Part shown: piece after piece, positions 1-11,296 of the stretch | How the letters are laid out: the number at the start of each line of letters is the position of its first letter | How positions within the stretch are numbered: the stretch's first letter is position 1 | Origin: Cellulomonas sp. C5510 | GTDB taxonomy: Bacteria; Actinomycetota; Actinomycetes; Actinomycetales; Cellulomonadaceae | Assembly (NCBI RefSeq): GCF_019797765.1 | Contig: NZ_CP081862.1 | Coordinates: forward strand, 2,790,001-2,854,000 | Direction of reading: 5' to 3' | Length of the DNA: 64,000 bases | Program-made: the position numbers and the translations under genes | Notes under the pieces: model-generated | Told to the model about the DNA's origin: nothing | Databases searched by the model: none | What the model saw: only the letters and a program-made list of their open reading frames with translations

Positions 1-939
1 CTCGTCACCGGTGTCGACCGGGGCCGCTACACCGTCCTCGTCGACGCCGACGGTCCCGGCGAGCGGGTCGCCACCGCCATGAAGGCCCGGGAGCTGGGCC
101 GGGAGCGCGTCGTCCCCGGCGACCGGGTCGACCTGGTCGGCGACACCTCCGGCGCGGCGGGGTCGCTCGCGCGCATCGTGCGGATCGCCGACCGGACGAC
201 CGTGCTGCGCCGCACGGCGGACGACACCGACCCGGTCGAGCGCGTCATCGTCGCGAACGCCGACCAGCTCGTCGTCGTCACCGCGCTCGCCGACCCCGAG
301 CCGCGGACCCGGATGATCGACCGCTGCGTCGTCGCCGCCTACGACGCCGGCATGGAGGTCCTGCTGGCGCTCACCAAGGCGGACCTCGCCGACCCGGTGA
401 CGCTGCGCTCGCTCTACGAGCCGATCGGCGTGCGCGTCGTCGTCACCCGGCGGGGCGGGGACGCGATCGAGGGCCTCGACGCGCTGCAGGACGCGCTGGC
501 GGGCCGCACGTCGGTGCTCGTCGGGCACTCGGGCGTCGGCAAGTCGACCCTCGTCAACGCCCTCGTCCCCGACGCCCTGCGGGCCACCGGCGTCGTCAAC
601 GACGTCACCGGCCGCGGCCGGCACACGTCGACGTCCGCGGTCGCGCTCCGCGTCCCCGGGCCGGCCGGCACGTGGGTCATCGACACGCCCGGCGTGCGCT
701 CCTTCGGCCTCGCGCACGTGGACCCGGACCACCTGCTCGGCGCGTTCGCGGACCTCGCGGAGGTCGCGCAGGGCTGCCCCCGCGGCTGCACCCACGCGGC
801 GGACGCGCCCGACTGCGCGCTGGACGACTGGGTGGCCGGGGCCCCGGACGACGACGCACGGGCAGGCCGCGCCGCGCGTGTGGACTCGTTCCGCCGGCTG
901 CTGGTCAGCCGGACCGGCGCACCGGACCCGGCGGGCTGA
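1..939 (+). CDS. rsgA: Ribosome small subunit-dependent GTPase A, 5' end outside window
   Basis: RsgA (YjeQ) is a circularly permuted GTPase that acts in late maturation of the 30S ribosomal subunit. The frame is open from the first base, so the true start lies upstream and part of the N-terminal OB fold is missing. Visible motifs are the NKxD-type TKAD (G4), then the P-loop GHSGVGKST (G1), then DTPG (G3), which is the permuted order that defines the family. The C-terminal zinc site is present as CPRGCTH followed by a Cys. The gene ends with TGA 27 bp before hisN. In many actinobacteria rsgA and hisN are adjacent, which matches this order. The identification is very secure. Confidence 0.95.
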   Translation, partial: LVTGVDRGRYTVLVDADGPGERVATAMKARELGRERVVPGDRVDLVGDTSGAAGSLARIVRIADRTTVLRRTADDTDPVERVIVANADQLVVVTALADPEPRTRMIDRCVVAAYDAGMEVLLALTKADLADPVTLRSLYEPIGVRVVVTRRGGDAIEGLDALQDALAGRTSVLVGHSGVGKSTLVNALVPDALRATGVVNDVTGRGRHTSTSAVALRVPGPAGTWVIDTPGVRSFGLAHVDPDHLLGAFADLAEVAQGCPRGCTHAADAPDCALDDWVAGAPDDDARAGRAARVDSFRRLLVSRTGAPDPAG

Positions 940-954
940 CCGGCGGCTTCCGGA

Positions 955-960
955 TAGGTT
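955..960 (+). promoter_or_regulatory. Candidate -10 box for a leaderless hisN transcript
   Basis: TAGGTT fits the actinobacterial TANNNT -10 pattern and sits six bases before the hisN ATG. Transcription would begin at or next to the start codon. No ribosome-binding site precedes hisN, which supports this reading. Confidence 0.5.
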
Positions 961-966
961 GGGCGC

Positions 967-1761
967 ATGACCCGGTACGACGACGACCTGCGCCTCGCCC
1001 ACGTGATCGCCGACCAGGTGGACGGGCTCACGATGTCGCGCTTCAAGGCGCAGGACCTGCGGGTCGAGACCAAGCCGGACCTCACGCCGGTCTCCGACGC
1101 CGACCGGTCGGCCGAGGAGCTCGTGCGGACGCAGCTGTCACGGACCCGCCCCCGCGACGCGGTGCACGGCGAGGAGATGCCCGACACCGGGCACGGTCCG
1201 CGGCGCTGGGTCGTGGACCCGATCGACGGGACGAAGAACTTCGTGCGCGGTGTGCCCGTGTGGGCCACCCTCATCGCGCTGCTCGACGGCGACGAGGTGG
1301 TGGTCGGCCTCGTCAGCGCGCCGGCGCTCGGTCGCCGGTGGTGGGCGGCGCAGGGCTCCGGGGCGTGGTCCGGGCGGTCGCTCGCGGCGGCGAGCCGGCT
1401 CCGGGTCTCCGAGGTCGGCCGGCTCCAGGACGCGTCGTTCTCCTACTCCAGCCTGAGCGGCTGGGAGGAGCAGGGCCGGCTGGAGCACATGCTGTCGCTC
1501 ACCCGCCAGGTGTGGCGCACCCGCGCCTACGGGGACTTCTGGTCGCACGTCCTGGTGGCCGAGGGTGCGGTGGACCTGTCCGCGGAGCCCGAGCTGTCGC
1601 TGCACGACATGGCCGCCCTCGTGCCGATCGTCACCGAGGCCGGCGGCCGGTTCACCTCGCTGCAGGGGGTCGACGGGCCGTTCGGAGGCTCCGCCCTGGT
1701 GTCCAACGGCCGGCTGCACGGCGCCGCGCTGCAGGTGCTGGATCCCCTGCTGGAGCGCTGA
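967..1761 (+). CDS. hisN: Histidinol-phosphatase, inositol-monophosphatase type
   Basis: This 264-residue protein belongs to the Mg-dependent inositol monophosphatase superfamily. Metal-binding motifs are visible: GEE at about residues 68-70 and DPIDGTKNF at 84-92. The C-terminal motif reads LHDMAAL rather than the WD of true inositol phosphatases. That variant is typical of the actinobacterial HisN group, which removes phosphate from L-histidinol phosphate in histidine synthesis. The ATG was chosen because a TAGGTT -10 box lies six bases upstream and full family length results. It follows rsgA by 27 bp but may have its own leaderless promoter. Another IMPase-family substrate cannot be fully excluded. 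Confidence 0.85.
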   Translation: MTRYDDDLRLAHVIADQVDGLTMSRFKAQDLRVETKPDLTPVSDADRSAEELVRTQLSRTRPRDAVHGEEMPDTGHGPRRWVVDPIDGTKNFVRGVPVWATLIALLDGDEVVVGLVSAPALGRRWWAAQGSGAWSGRSLAAASRLRVSEVGRLQDASFSYSSLSGWEEQGRLEHMLSLTRQVWRTRAYGDFWSHVLVAEGAVDLSAEPELSLHDMAALVPIVTEAGGRFTSLQGVDGPFGGSALVSNGRLHGAALQVLDPLLER

Positions 1762-1768
1762 ACGGCAC

Positions 1769-2251
1769 CTAGCGCGGGATGCGGTCCAGCTCGGACACGT
1801 CGTACCAGAGCAGGTCGCGCTCGGCCAGGGCGTCGAGCGCCGCGTCGTCGCCGTCGAGCGCGAGCGCCACCTCATCACGAGCCGCGGGCTCGTCCACGTG
1901 CGCGCACACGACGTCGTCCAGCGCCACGGACGACGTCAGGGAGACCAGGCTCGCGGCCTCGTCGCCCGTGTCCTCGTCCCCGGGCGCCCCCGCGCGGACG
2001 GCGTCGTCCGGCACCTCCACCGTCACGACCAGGCGCAGCCCCGGCGCCCCGGGGCGCGCTGCGAGCAGCACGAGCGCGTCGTCGGCGGCCATGAGCTGCG
2101 CGGCGAACTCCACCCCCTCCTCGTCCTCGTCGGGCAGCAGCGCGGCGAGCGCCGGCGTGACCGCGTGGGCCCGTCGCGGGGCAGCGAGAGGGGTGCCCGC
2201 GCGCAGCAGGGCGTCGAGCTCGTCGAGGGTCGCAGGCAGGTAGAGGCGCAC
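1769..2251 (-). CDS. DUF6912-like protein of unknown function
   Basis: This is a 160-residue acidic protein that begins VRLYLPATLDELDALL, resembling the small actinobacterial family I know as DUF6912. No enzymatic motif, membrane segment or signal peptide is visible. The GTG at 2251 was chosen because the RLYLPAT start is the usual N-terminus of this family; longer upstream readings become low-complexity. It converges with hisN, with only 7 bp between the stop codons, and diverges from the Rv3235-family gene. The family name is from memory and the function is unknown. Confidence 0.6.
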   Translation of the reverse strand: MRLYLPATLDELDALLRAGTPLAAPRRAHAVTPALAALLPDEDEEGVEFAAQLMAADDALVLLAARPGAPGLRLVVTVEVPDDAVRAGAPGDEDTGDEAASLVSLTSSVALDDVVCAHVDEPAARDEVALALDGDDAALDALAERDLLWYDVSELDRIPR

Positions 2252-2425
2252 GGCACCAGTGTGCCCGCCCACGCCCCGTGCACGGTGCACATCCGGGACG
2301 AACCGGGGCGAGTGTGGTCGAGACGACGCCGTCGTCCCCAGGCTGCGCAGCCGGATTGGTGGGGGCGCCGGGGTGCCGGGTAGACCTGGCGTCCCCTTGC
2401 GCCCCAGCGCCCCGACGGAGGACAC

Positions 2426-2518
2426 ATGACGACCAGCCAGCGCCCCACGACCGGTCCCCTGGGCGAGACCGCCCGCCCGCGCGCCACGACGGGACGGCCG
2501 CCGGCGGTGCACCTATGA
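2426..2518 (+). CDS. Possible 30-residue leader ORF coupled to the Rv3235-family gene
   Basis: An ATG preceded by a strong GGAGGA ribosome-binding site opens a 30-codon frame (MTTSQRPTTG...) that ends in TGA at 2516-2518. That stop overlaps the next ATG as ATGA. The third codon positions are nearly all G or C, as in real genes here. It may be a leader peptide used for translational coupling. Alternatively it is the true N-terminus of the next gene, separated by a frameshift or sequence error. I recognise no homologue. Confidence 0.4.
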   Translation: MTTSQRPTTGPLGETARPRATTGRPPAVHL

Positions 2519-3258
2519 GCACCGTGGTGGAGGTGCGGCTCGTGCCGGCGCCGCCGACGACGACGTCGGCGGACGCGACGGCGATCTCCTCCGGCCGGCG
2601 CGTCCTCCCGCCCGGGGGCGCCGACAGGGACGCCCCGGCGACGGACGGGCCCGCCCCGACGGGACCGACGCGCCCGCGCAGGACGGCCGTCCCGCTCCCG
2701 GCCCGGCGCCGCCCGCCCCGCCGGCCCGCACCGGTGGCCGACGACGCCCCCGCCCGCCAGCCTGTCGTCGAGCGCCTCGGGGCGGGCAGCGTCGCCGCGT
2801 ACAGCCACGCGGTCCCCGACCGGGTCCCCACCGAGCCGGTGCCGGTGCCCGCGCTGCCCCCGGGTCCGGCCGGCGGGCCGGCGGCCACCCTGGACCCACG
2901 GCAGGCCTGCTGCATGGTCGCGCTCGCCGCCGTGGAGGTGCTCTCCGGCACGAGGCCGCTCGCCCAGCTCGCCCGCTGGGTCACCCCGGAGGTCTACGAC
3001 ACGCTCGCCCGCCGCGCCGCCCTCACCGCGCCGCGCAGCCGCGTGCTGGACCCGGTCGCGGCGCCGGGCGACCTGGCGGGCCGCACCGAGAGCCCGGTGC
3101 GACGACCATCGGTCCGGCGGGTCCGTGCCGTCGCGGTCGGCCAGGACGCGCTCGAGGCGTCCGTGGTGGTCGCCCACGCGGGGCGGGTGCGGGCCGTCGC
3201 GGTCCGGCTCATCCGGGTGGCGGGGCGGTGGCGGGCCGCAGCCCTGGTCGTGGGCTGA
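2515..3258 (+). CDS. Rv3235 family protein
   Basis: The C-terminal half (about residues 125-247) contains a conserved block including ARRAALTAPRSRVL and a terminal RVAGRWRAAALVVG. This resembles the Rv3235 family (DUF6459) that sits beside secA in actinobacteria. The N-terminal half is low-complexity Pro/Ala/Arg-rich. The ATG at 2515 was preferred because it overlaps the stop of a small upstream ORF with a good ribosome-binding site. The frame is open further upstream to 2278. No signal peptide or membrane segment is seen. The biochemical function of the family is not established. It converges with secA. Confidence 0.6.
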   Translation: MSTVVEVRLVPAPPTTTSADATAISSGRRVLPPGGADRDAPATDGPAPTGPTRPRRTAVPLPARRRPPRRPAPVADDAPARQPVVERLGAGSVAAYSHAVPDRVPTEPVPVPALPPGPAGGPAATLDPRQACCMVALAAVEVLSGTRPLAQLARWVTPEVYDTLARRAALTAPRSRVLDPVAAPGDLAGRTESPVRRPSVRRVRAVAVGQDALEASVVVAHAGRVRAVAVRLIRVAGRWRAAALVVG

Positions 3259-3262
3259 CGTG

Positions 3263-3296
3263 CCGGGGGCGGCCGGCGGTCCCCGGCCACCCCCGG
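3263..3296. terminator. GC-rich hairpin between convergent Rv3235-family gene and secA
   Basis: CCGGGGG pairs with CCCCCGG across a 20-nt spacer between two convergent stop codons. There is no T tract. It is a plausible but weak bidirectional terminator. Confidence 0.3.
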
Positions 3297-3309
3297 TCAG
3301 CGGCCGGGG

Positions 3310-6129
<2,820 letters not shown>

Positions 6130-6266
6130 GTGCACTCCCGACTCGCTGCGCCCCGGCGCGGATGCGCGGGGCGTCCCGGCGTCCCGACCGCACAGCCGGG
6201 CCCTGTCCATCGTAGGTGAGGCACGCCGACCGGCAGCAACCGGCGCCCCGGGCGTGGGCGACGACG

Positions 6267-7565
6267 TCAGCGCGTCGCGAGCGCGGCGGTGAGCACACCC
6301 GCGAGAGTCCCACGGGGCTCGCCGTCCCGGCCCCCGACGACCACGTCGTCGAGACCCAGCCAGCCGGCCAGCAGGCGGAGCTCGTCCGCGAGGTCGGCGG
6401 CGACCTCCGCGGCGTCGTCGCCCGCCCCCGGTGGCTCGTGCGCCGCGTGGACGCGCAGCACGCGCGACGCCCGGTCGGCCTTGAGGTCGACGAGCGCCGC
6501 GAGCCGCTCGCCGCGCAGGAACGGGAGCACGTAGTAGCCGTGGACCCGCTGCGCCTCCGGCACGTAGATCTCGATGCGGTAGCGCAGACCGAAGAGCTCC
6601 TCCAGGCGGCGGCGCTCGAAGACCAGCGGGTCGAACGGGCTGAGCAGGGCGCGACCGGTGGCGCGACACGGCAGGTCGGCGTCGGCGTGCAGGTACACCG
6701 GTCGCTCCCAGCCGGACACCCGCACGGGGACGAGCGTGCCGTCCTCCACGAGCTCGTCCAGCGCCCGTCGTGCCCCCGCGCCCCTGACGCGGAAGTAGTC
6801 GAGCAGGCAGCGTGCCGACGCGACGCCGTGCGCGCGGGCGGCGATGGCGAGGAGCTCGCGCACCGCCGTCGCCTCGTCCGGCTCCTGCACGTCGAGCACC
6901 GCGGCCGGCAGCACGCGGGACGTCAGGTCGTAGCACCGCTCGAACTGGGCGTTCCGGCGCGCGGAGGCCACCTCACCGGTGAAGAAGAGGAACTCGAGCA
7001 CCCGCTTGGACGCCGTCCAGTTCCAGCCCCAGTCGGTGCGCGTCCGGGGGTGCTCGGCCTCGACGTGCGCGTGCACCTCGGAGGCCGTGAGCGGGCCGTC
7101 GGCCTCGATCATGGCCAGGACGTCCGCGACGAGCGGCGAGAACCGCATCGGCACCTCCCGGATCGAGCCCCACGCGTGGTCCAGGTACGCGCGGCGTCGC
7201 CAGCCGAGCAGCGCGTACGTCTCCGGCGGGACGTACGACGCCTCGTGCGCCCACGTCTCCACCAGCCGCCGCGGCGCCCGACCGGACGCGCGGTCGAGCA
7301 GCGCCGTGTCGTACGGCCCCACGCGCGAGAACGTCGGCATGAGGTGGGCCCGGGCGAGGACGTTGACCGAGTCGATCTGGAGCAGCCCGACCCGGTCCAC
7401 GACCTGCTGGAGGTGGCGCATGGTCGCCGGCCCGGTGCGCGGTGCACGGGGGCGGTCGAGCCCCTGGGCGCGGAGGGCGACGCGGCGCGCCTGCGAGAGG
7501 GACAGCGTGCCGCCGGGTCGGTGCGCGGTCCCCCGGGGCGGGGCGGCGGGGGTCGTCGTGCTCAT
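6267..7565 (-). CDS. YcaQ/AlkX-type crosslink-repair DNA glycosylase (HTH_42 family)
   Basis: This 432-residue protein belongs to the winged-helix HTH_42 family, whose members include the DNA glycosylases YcaQ (AlkX) of E. coli and AlkZ of Streptomyces. The conserved N-terminal block includes [14 protein letters not shown]. It carries the QxD motif (Q-I-D) that characterises YcaQ-type enzymes, which excise alkylated bases and open interstrand crosslinks. The block ending WAHEASYVP is also typical. The ATG at 7565 gives the usual start just before the [11 protein letters not shown] segment. It lies between secA and hpf on the same strand, with 137 bp and 211 bp gaps, so it is probably transcribed on its own. 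The exact substrate is inferred. Confidence 0.8.
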   Translation of the reverse strand: MSTTTPAAPPRGTAHRPGGTLSLSQARRVALRAQGLDRPRAPRTGPATMRHLQQVVDRVGLLQIDSVNVLARAHLMPTFSRVGPYDTALLDRASGRAPRRLVETWAHEASYVPPETYALLGWRRRAYLDHAWGSIREVPMRFSPLVADVLAMIEADGPLTASEVHAHVEAEHPRTRTDWGWNWTASKRVLEFLFFTGEVASARRNAQFERCYDLTSRVLPAAVLDVQEPDEATAVRELLAIAARAHGVASARCLLDYFRVRGAGARRALDELVEDGTLVPVRVSGWERPVYLHADADLPCRATGRALLSPFDPLVFERRRLEELFGLRYRIEIYVPEAQRVHGYYVLPFLRGERLAALVDLKADRASRVLRVHAAHEPPGAGDDAAEVAADLADELRLLAGWLGLDDVVVGGRDGEPRGTLAGVLTAALATR

Positions 7566-7700
7566 CGACCCATCGTGCCGCCCGCCACCGACACCGTCCG
7601 GGCCGGGGCCGGGCCGGCACTCCACCGCCGCCGCCGTCACGGACGCGGACCGCGGTGCCCGCGCGGCGCGCCGCCGACGCCGCGCGACGTCCGCGGCCCG

Positions 7701-7744
7701 GCACGGCAGCGCCCGCCGGCACGTGCCGGCGGGCGCTGCCGTGC
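7701..7744. terminator. Perfect 44-bp palindrome downstream of hpf
   Basis: GCACGGCAGCGCCC through CACGTG and back forms two perfectly complementary 22-nt arms without a spacer. It lies 33 bp past the hpf stop codon on the minus strand, which is the position of an intrinsic terminator. No T tract follows, as is common in actinobacteria. Confidence 0.6.
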
Positions 7745-7776
7745 GGGTGGCGGCACACGCCGGCCCGCGTGGCGCC

Positions 7777-8436
7777 TCAGCGCTGGGCGACCGCCCCGGC
7801 GTGCGCGGTGCCGCTCCCCGTCGTCGTCACCGCGGCGTCGAGCTTGATCACGCCGTAGCTCCAGCCCCGACGCCGGTACGCGACCGCGGGCTGCGCCGTC
7901 TCCGCGTCGACGAACAGGAAGAAGTCGTGCCCGACCAGCTCCATCTCGTACAGCGCGTCGTCGATCGTCATCGGCTGGGCGAGGTGCACCTTCTCGCGGA
8001 TCACCACCGGCGAGTCCCCGAGGGTGGTCTCGACGACGCCGTCCTCGGAGGGCTCGGGCGCGAGGTCCTGCGGCTCCGGCTCGGGCTCGGCGGGGACCGG
8101 GACGGAACCGGTCGGCGCCTGCGAGCGCCCCCGGTGGTTCTTGCGCCGGTCACGCGCCCGGCGCAGCCTCTCGGTCAGCTTGTCGATCGCCAGGTCGAAC
8201 GCCCCGTAGCGGTCGTCCGCGCACGCCTCGGCCCGGATCACCGGTCCCTTGCCGACCACGGTGAGCTCGACCCGCTCGGCGGCCGCAGCCTGCCGGGGGT
8301 TGGGCTCGTGGGTCACCTCGACGTCGATGCGCTGCGCACGGGGCGCGAGCTGCTCGAGCTTGGCGAGCTTGTCCGTCACGTGCTGACGGAAACGCTCGGG
8401 GACGTCGGTGTGACGGCCTGCGACGACGATCTCCAT
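7777..8436 (-). CDS. hpf: Long-form ribosome hibernation promoting factor
   Basis: Long HPF binds the small ribosomal subunit at the mRNA/tRNA channel and dimerises ribosomes into inactive 100S particles in stationary phase. The 219-residue length, with an S30AE/RaiA domain at about 1-105, a charged linker and a C-terminal dimerisation domain (about 155-219, with IDDALYEMELVGHDFFLF), fits the long form. The ATG at 8436 has an AGGAGGT ribosome-binding site seven bases upstream. It sits between comF and a YcaQ-type gene, as in other actinobacteria where the secA-hpf-comF order is conserved. Confidence 0.95.
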   Translation of the reverse strand: MEIVVAGRHTDVPERFRQHVTDKLAKLEQLAPRAQRIDVEVTHEPNPRQAAAAERVELTVVGKGPVIRAEACADDRYGAFDLAIDKLTERLRRARDRRKNHRGRSQAPTGSVPVPAEPEPEPQDLAPEPSEDGVVETTLGDSPVVIREKVHLAQPMTIDDALYEMELVGHDFFLFVDAETAQPAVAYRRRGWSYGVIKLDAAVTTTGSGTAHAGAVAQR

Positions 8437-8604
8437 GGGATACCTCCTGGAGGTCCGGGGGGCGGGGTCCTCCCCCGCCCGGCAGCGTGCTCTCGAACGC
8501 CCTCGTGGGGCGGGATGCGGGCACCACCTCCTCGTGCGGGCGCGCCCGCCGAGACCCGGGAACCGGGTGACGTCCCTGCCGCCCGGCTGCTCTGGGGCAC
8601 CACG

Positions 8605-9477
8605 CTAGCCCGGCGCGGTCGTGGGTTCCAACCAGGACGGCGGCGCGCCGGGCGGAGGGGTGACGGCGAGCACCACGGCGCCGCGCGGGCGCGCCCCCTC
8701 CCGCTCCAGCGCGGCGCGGCAGGCGGCCAGCGTCGCCCCCGTGGTCAGGACGTCGTCGACCAGCAGCACGTCGGCGCCCGCGAGGGCGGCACGGGCACGC
8801 GGGTGCACGCGCACCCGGCCTGCGAGGTTGGCCGCGCGCCCGCGGACGCCGAGCCCGACCTGGTCCGCACCCCCGCGGGCGAGACGCAGCGCGGGCACCA
8901 CCGGCACCGCGGCGGGGACCCGGACGCGTGGCGTCGGCACGGCAGGCCGGGTCGGGACGGCGGGCACGGCGTCCGCGAGCCCCGCGGCGAGTGCCCCGGC
9001 CAGGCCGGCCACCAGGTCCTCGCCGCGCCTCGCCGCGCCCGCCCGCGAGGCCGGCGCCGGCACCACGACCAGCCGGCCCGGTGGCGGCACCACCCCGCGG
9101 AGCGCGACCCGCGGCGCACCGGGCGGCCCCGGCACGCCGGACGCAGGGGGCGCCGCGCGCGCGGCGGCCACCTCCGCCACCAGGACCGGAGCCGCACGGC
9201 GCACCACGGCTGCGAACCAGGGCGACACGTCGGCCCGCCCGCCGTCCTTCCACGCCACGACCGCGCGCCGCACGGTGCCCGCCCCCACGGCGAGCGCCCA
9301 GACCGGCAGGACGGTCCCGTCGAGGCGGTCGAGCCGGCCGGCCGCGTGCTCGCACCGGCGGGGCGGGCCGGACCAGCGGTGCAGGCACGCCGGGCACAGC
9401 GCGCGCCCCGGCCGCGCGCAGCCGGCGCAGGTCACGGGGAGCACCAGGTCCACCAGGTCGTGCAGCAGCCGCGTCAT
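8605..9477 (-). CDS. comF: ComF family phosphoribosyltransferase-like protein
   Basis: A four-cysteine zinc motif near the N-terminus (CAGCARPGRALCPAC) is followed by a PRTase fold with the PRPP-binding signature VLLVDDVLTTGATL near the C-terminus. This is the ComF/GntX architecture. In naturally competent bacteria ComF aids DNA uptake. Its role in actinobacteria is not established. The length of 290 residues is somewhat above the 220-250 usual for the family because of Ala/Arg/Pro-rich insertions. It lies 168 bp upstream of hpf, matching the mycobacterial order around Rv3242c. Confidence 0.85.
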   Translation of the reverse strand: MTRLLHDLVDLVLPVTCAGCARPGRALCPACLHRWSGPPRRCEHAAGRLDRLDGTVLPVWALAVGAGTVRRAVVAWKDGGRADVSPWFAAVVRRAAPVLVAEVAAARAAPPASGVPGPPGAPRVALRGVVPPPGRLVVVPAPASRAGAARRGEDLVAGLAGALAAGLADAVPAVPTRPAVPTPRVRVPAAVPVVPALRLARGGADQVGLGVRGRAANLAGRVRVHPRARAALAGADVLLVDDVLTTGATLAACRAALEREGARPRGAVVLAVTPPPGAPPSWLEPTTAPG

Positions 9478-9577
9478 CCCGCCATGCTGCGCGGCCCCGG
9501 CCCGCCGCGCCTCCGGCGTCCCCAGGTCGAGCGCGCCCCCGCACGGTCCCCCGCCCTGGGGAGGACCTGGCGCCCGC

Positions 9578-11296
9578 TCAGCCCGCGAACGCCGGGTCGC
9601 GCACGCCGTCCGCGACCCGCTCCCAGCTGGACCCCGAACGGGCGTACAGCGCCCCGTCGGCGGTGGCGACGTACAGGACCCCGTCGCCCTTGCCGCCCGC
9701 GATGTCCACCGAGTCCACGATCGGCGGGCGGGCCTGCACCTGGCCGGACAGCGGCACGAGGTGGTACACGTCGGTCGTCGTGCTGCCGGAGCGCCCCAGG
9801 ACGCCGAGCGTGCTCTCGTCGACCCAGACGACGCGGGTCGCGTCCAGCAGCGTCACACCGGTGCGCCACGCCTCGCCGACCACCTGCGGCGTGCCGGAGC
9901 CGTCGCGCACCACCGCGGCGACGTCGACGCGCACGCCGTCCGACCCGGACGACACGACGGCGACCCGCGTCGCGTCCCGCGCCATCCGCACCGACCGCAC
10001 GGTGCGGCCCTGCAGCCACTCCCCCTCGACCTCGACCACCGTGCCCTCCGCGTCGACCGCGAGCAGGCGCCCGGGGAGCGACGACGAGGCAGTCCAGACC
10101 CACCCGAGCCGGTCGACGGACGGCCCGACCAGGTCCGGCTCGCGCAGCAGCAGCTCCGACGGGGTGCCCGTCAGCGGCACCGTCACCAGCCGGTCCGTGC
10201 CGGACAGCACGACGCGCAGGTCACCGGAGCCGTCCCGCGCCGGGTCCCGGGCGTCCAGCCCCGCCAGCGACGCCACGCCCTCGACCTCGACGAGCTCGCC
10301 CTGGTCGAGCCGCACCAGCCCGCCGTCGTGCAGCGCCTCGAGCGACCCGCCCCCGTCCTGACCGCGCTCCAGCTCCGCGGGCTCGGCGCCCAGCGGCACG
10401 CCGCCGGCCGTCACGTCCACGGCCCGCACCCGGGCGATGCGCAGCGACGCCTCGAGCTGCGCCTGCAGCAGCGCCCGGTCCTCGGGCTCGGGCGGCAGCG
10501 ACCCCGCGGACAGGCTGACCGCCGCGCGCCCCTCGTCGTCGACCGAGACCGCGTCGGGCTGCAGCGCGGCCCCCTCGGGGATGGGGTTGCGCACCGCGTC
10601 GCGCAGCCAGTCCGACGGGCCGGCGATGAGCGCGCGCACGATGGAGGTCGCGAGGTTCCGCACGGGGAACCAGCGCGTCTCCGGCACCAGGAACAGGCCG
10701 TCGCCGGAGACGAAGTACACCGTCGCCGACCGGTAGATCGCCTCGAAGTTCGGCTGCGACAGCACGACGCCGTCCTCGAGACCGGAGATGCGCCACTGCC
10801 CGTCGTCGTCCTGCACCAGGTCGAAGACCAGCGACTCCTCCGCGTCCGGCCCCGCCTGCGCGTACCGGCCCTCCGCGTCGATCCGGGCCGCGACCCGGAT
10901 GGTCACCTGGACCTGGTACTGCCCCTCCAGGCGGATGTCGGGGCTCGACGCGGTGGAGTACACGACGACGCGCTCGCGCGGGCTCCAGGACCGGCGGGCC
11001 TCGCCGGACAGGTACTCGCGGGCGTTGCGGAAGTCGTCACCGGCGTCCGCGGTGGTGGTCGTGTCCCGGCTGAACCCGGCGGCGCTCGCCCCGAGGAACC
11101 CCCGCACGATGTCCTCCTGCGACCCGTCCTGCGGGGGCGGGTCGCCCAGCGGCTCCACGGGGCCCTGGTCCGTGACGCCCTCGACGCCGACGCCCACGGG
11201 CCCGGAGGTCGGGATGCCGACGCACCCCGCGAGGCTGAGCAGCAGGACGGCCAGCAGGCCCGCCAGGGCTCCGCGGCTCCGGTGCCGGGGTGTCAT
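9578..11296 (-). CDS. lpqB: Lipoprotein LpqB, partner of MtrB
   Basis: The 572-residue protein starts with a Sec/lipoprotein signal: basic MTPRHRSRG, a hydrophobic stretch, then the lipobox LSLAGC with the lipidated Cys at about 25. A GerMN-like region and a C-terminal beta-propeller follow in the family. LpqB contacts the extracellular part of the sensor kinase MtrB and affects MtrA phosphorylation in mycobacteria. The ATG at 11296 overlaps the mtrB stop as ATGA and has GGGAGGA upstream, so the two are translationally coupled. Gene order mtrA-mtrB-lpqB is a hallmark of actinobacteria. Confidence 0.93.
   Translation of the reverse strand: MTPRHRSRGALAGLLAVLLLSLAGCVGIPTSGPVGVGVEGVTDQGPVEPLGDPPPQDGSQEDIVRGFLGASAAGFSRDTTTTADAGDDFRNAREYLSGEARRSWSPRERVVVYSTASSPDIRLEGQYQVQVTIRVAARIDAEGRYAQAGPDAEESLVFDLVQDDDGQWRISGLEDGVVLSQPNFEAIYRSATVYFVSGDGLFLVPETRWFPVRNLATSIVRALIAGPSDWLRDAVRNPIPEGAALQPDAVSVDDEGRAAVSLSAGSLPPEPEDRALLQAQLEASLRIARVRAVDVTAGGVPLGAEPAELERGQDGGGSLEALHDGGLVRLDQGELVEVEGVASLAGLDARDPARDGSGDLRVVLSGTDRLVTVPLTGTPSELLLREPDLVGPSVDRLGWVWTASSSLPGRLLAVDAEGTVVEVEGEWLQGRTVRSVRMARDATRVAVVSSGSDGVRVDVAAVVRDGSGTPQVVGEAWRTGVTLLDATRVVWVDESTLGVLGRSGSTTTDVYHLVPLSGQVQARPPIVDSVDIAGGKGDGVLYVATADGALYARSGSSWERVADGVRDPAFAG

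Noticed and set aside
414..1274. Minus-strand open frame across rsgA and hisN
   Set aside because: Ser/Arg/Thr-rich shadow of two clear genes; no start context or recognisable domain.
6130..6936. Apparent long N-terminal extension of secA
   Set aside because: The frame stays open, but it overlaps the glycosylase gene and is Arg/Pro-rich; canonical SecA starts at PAILEKVLR with a ribosome-binding site.
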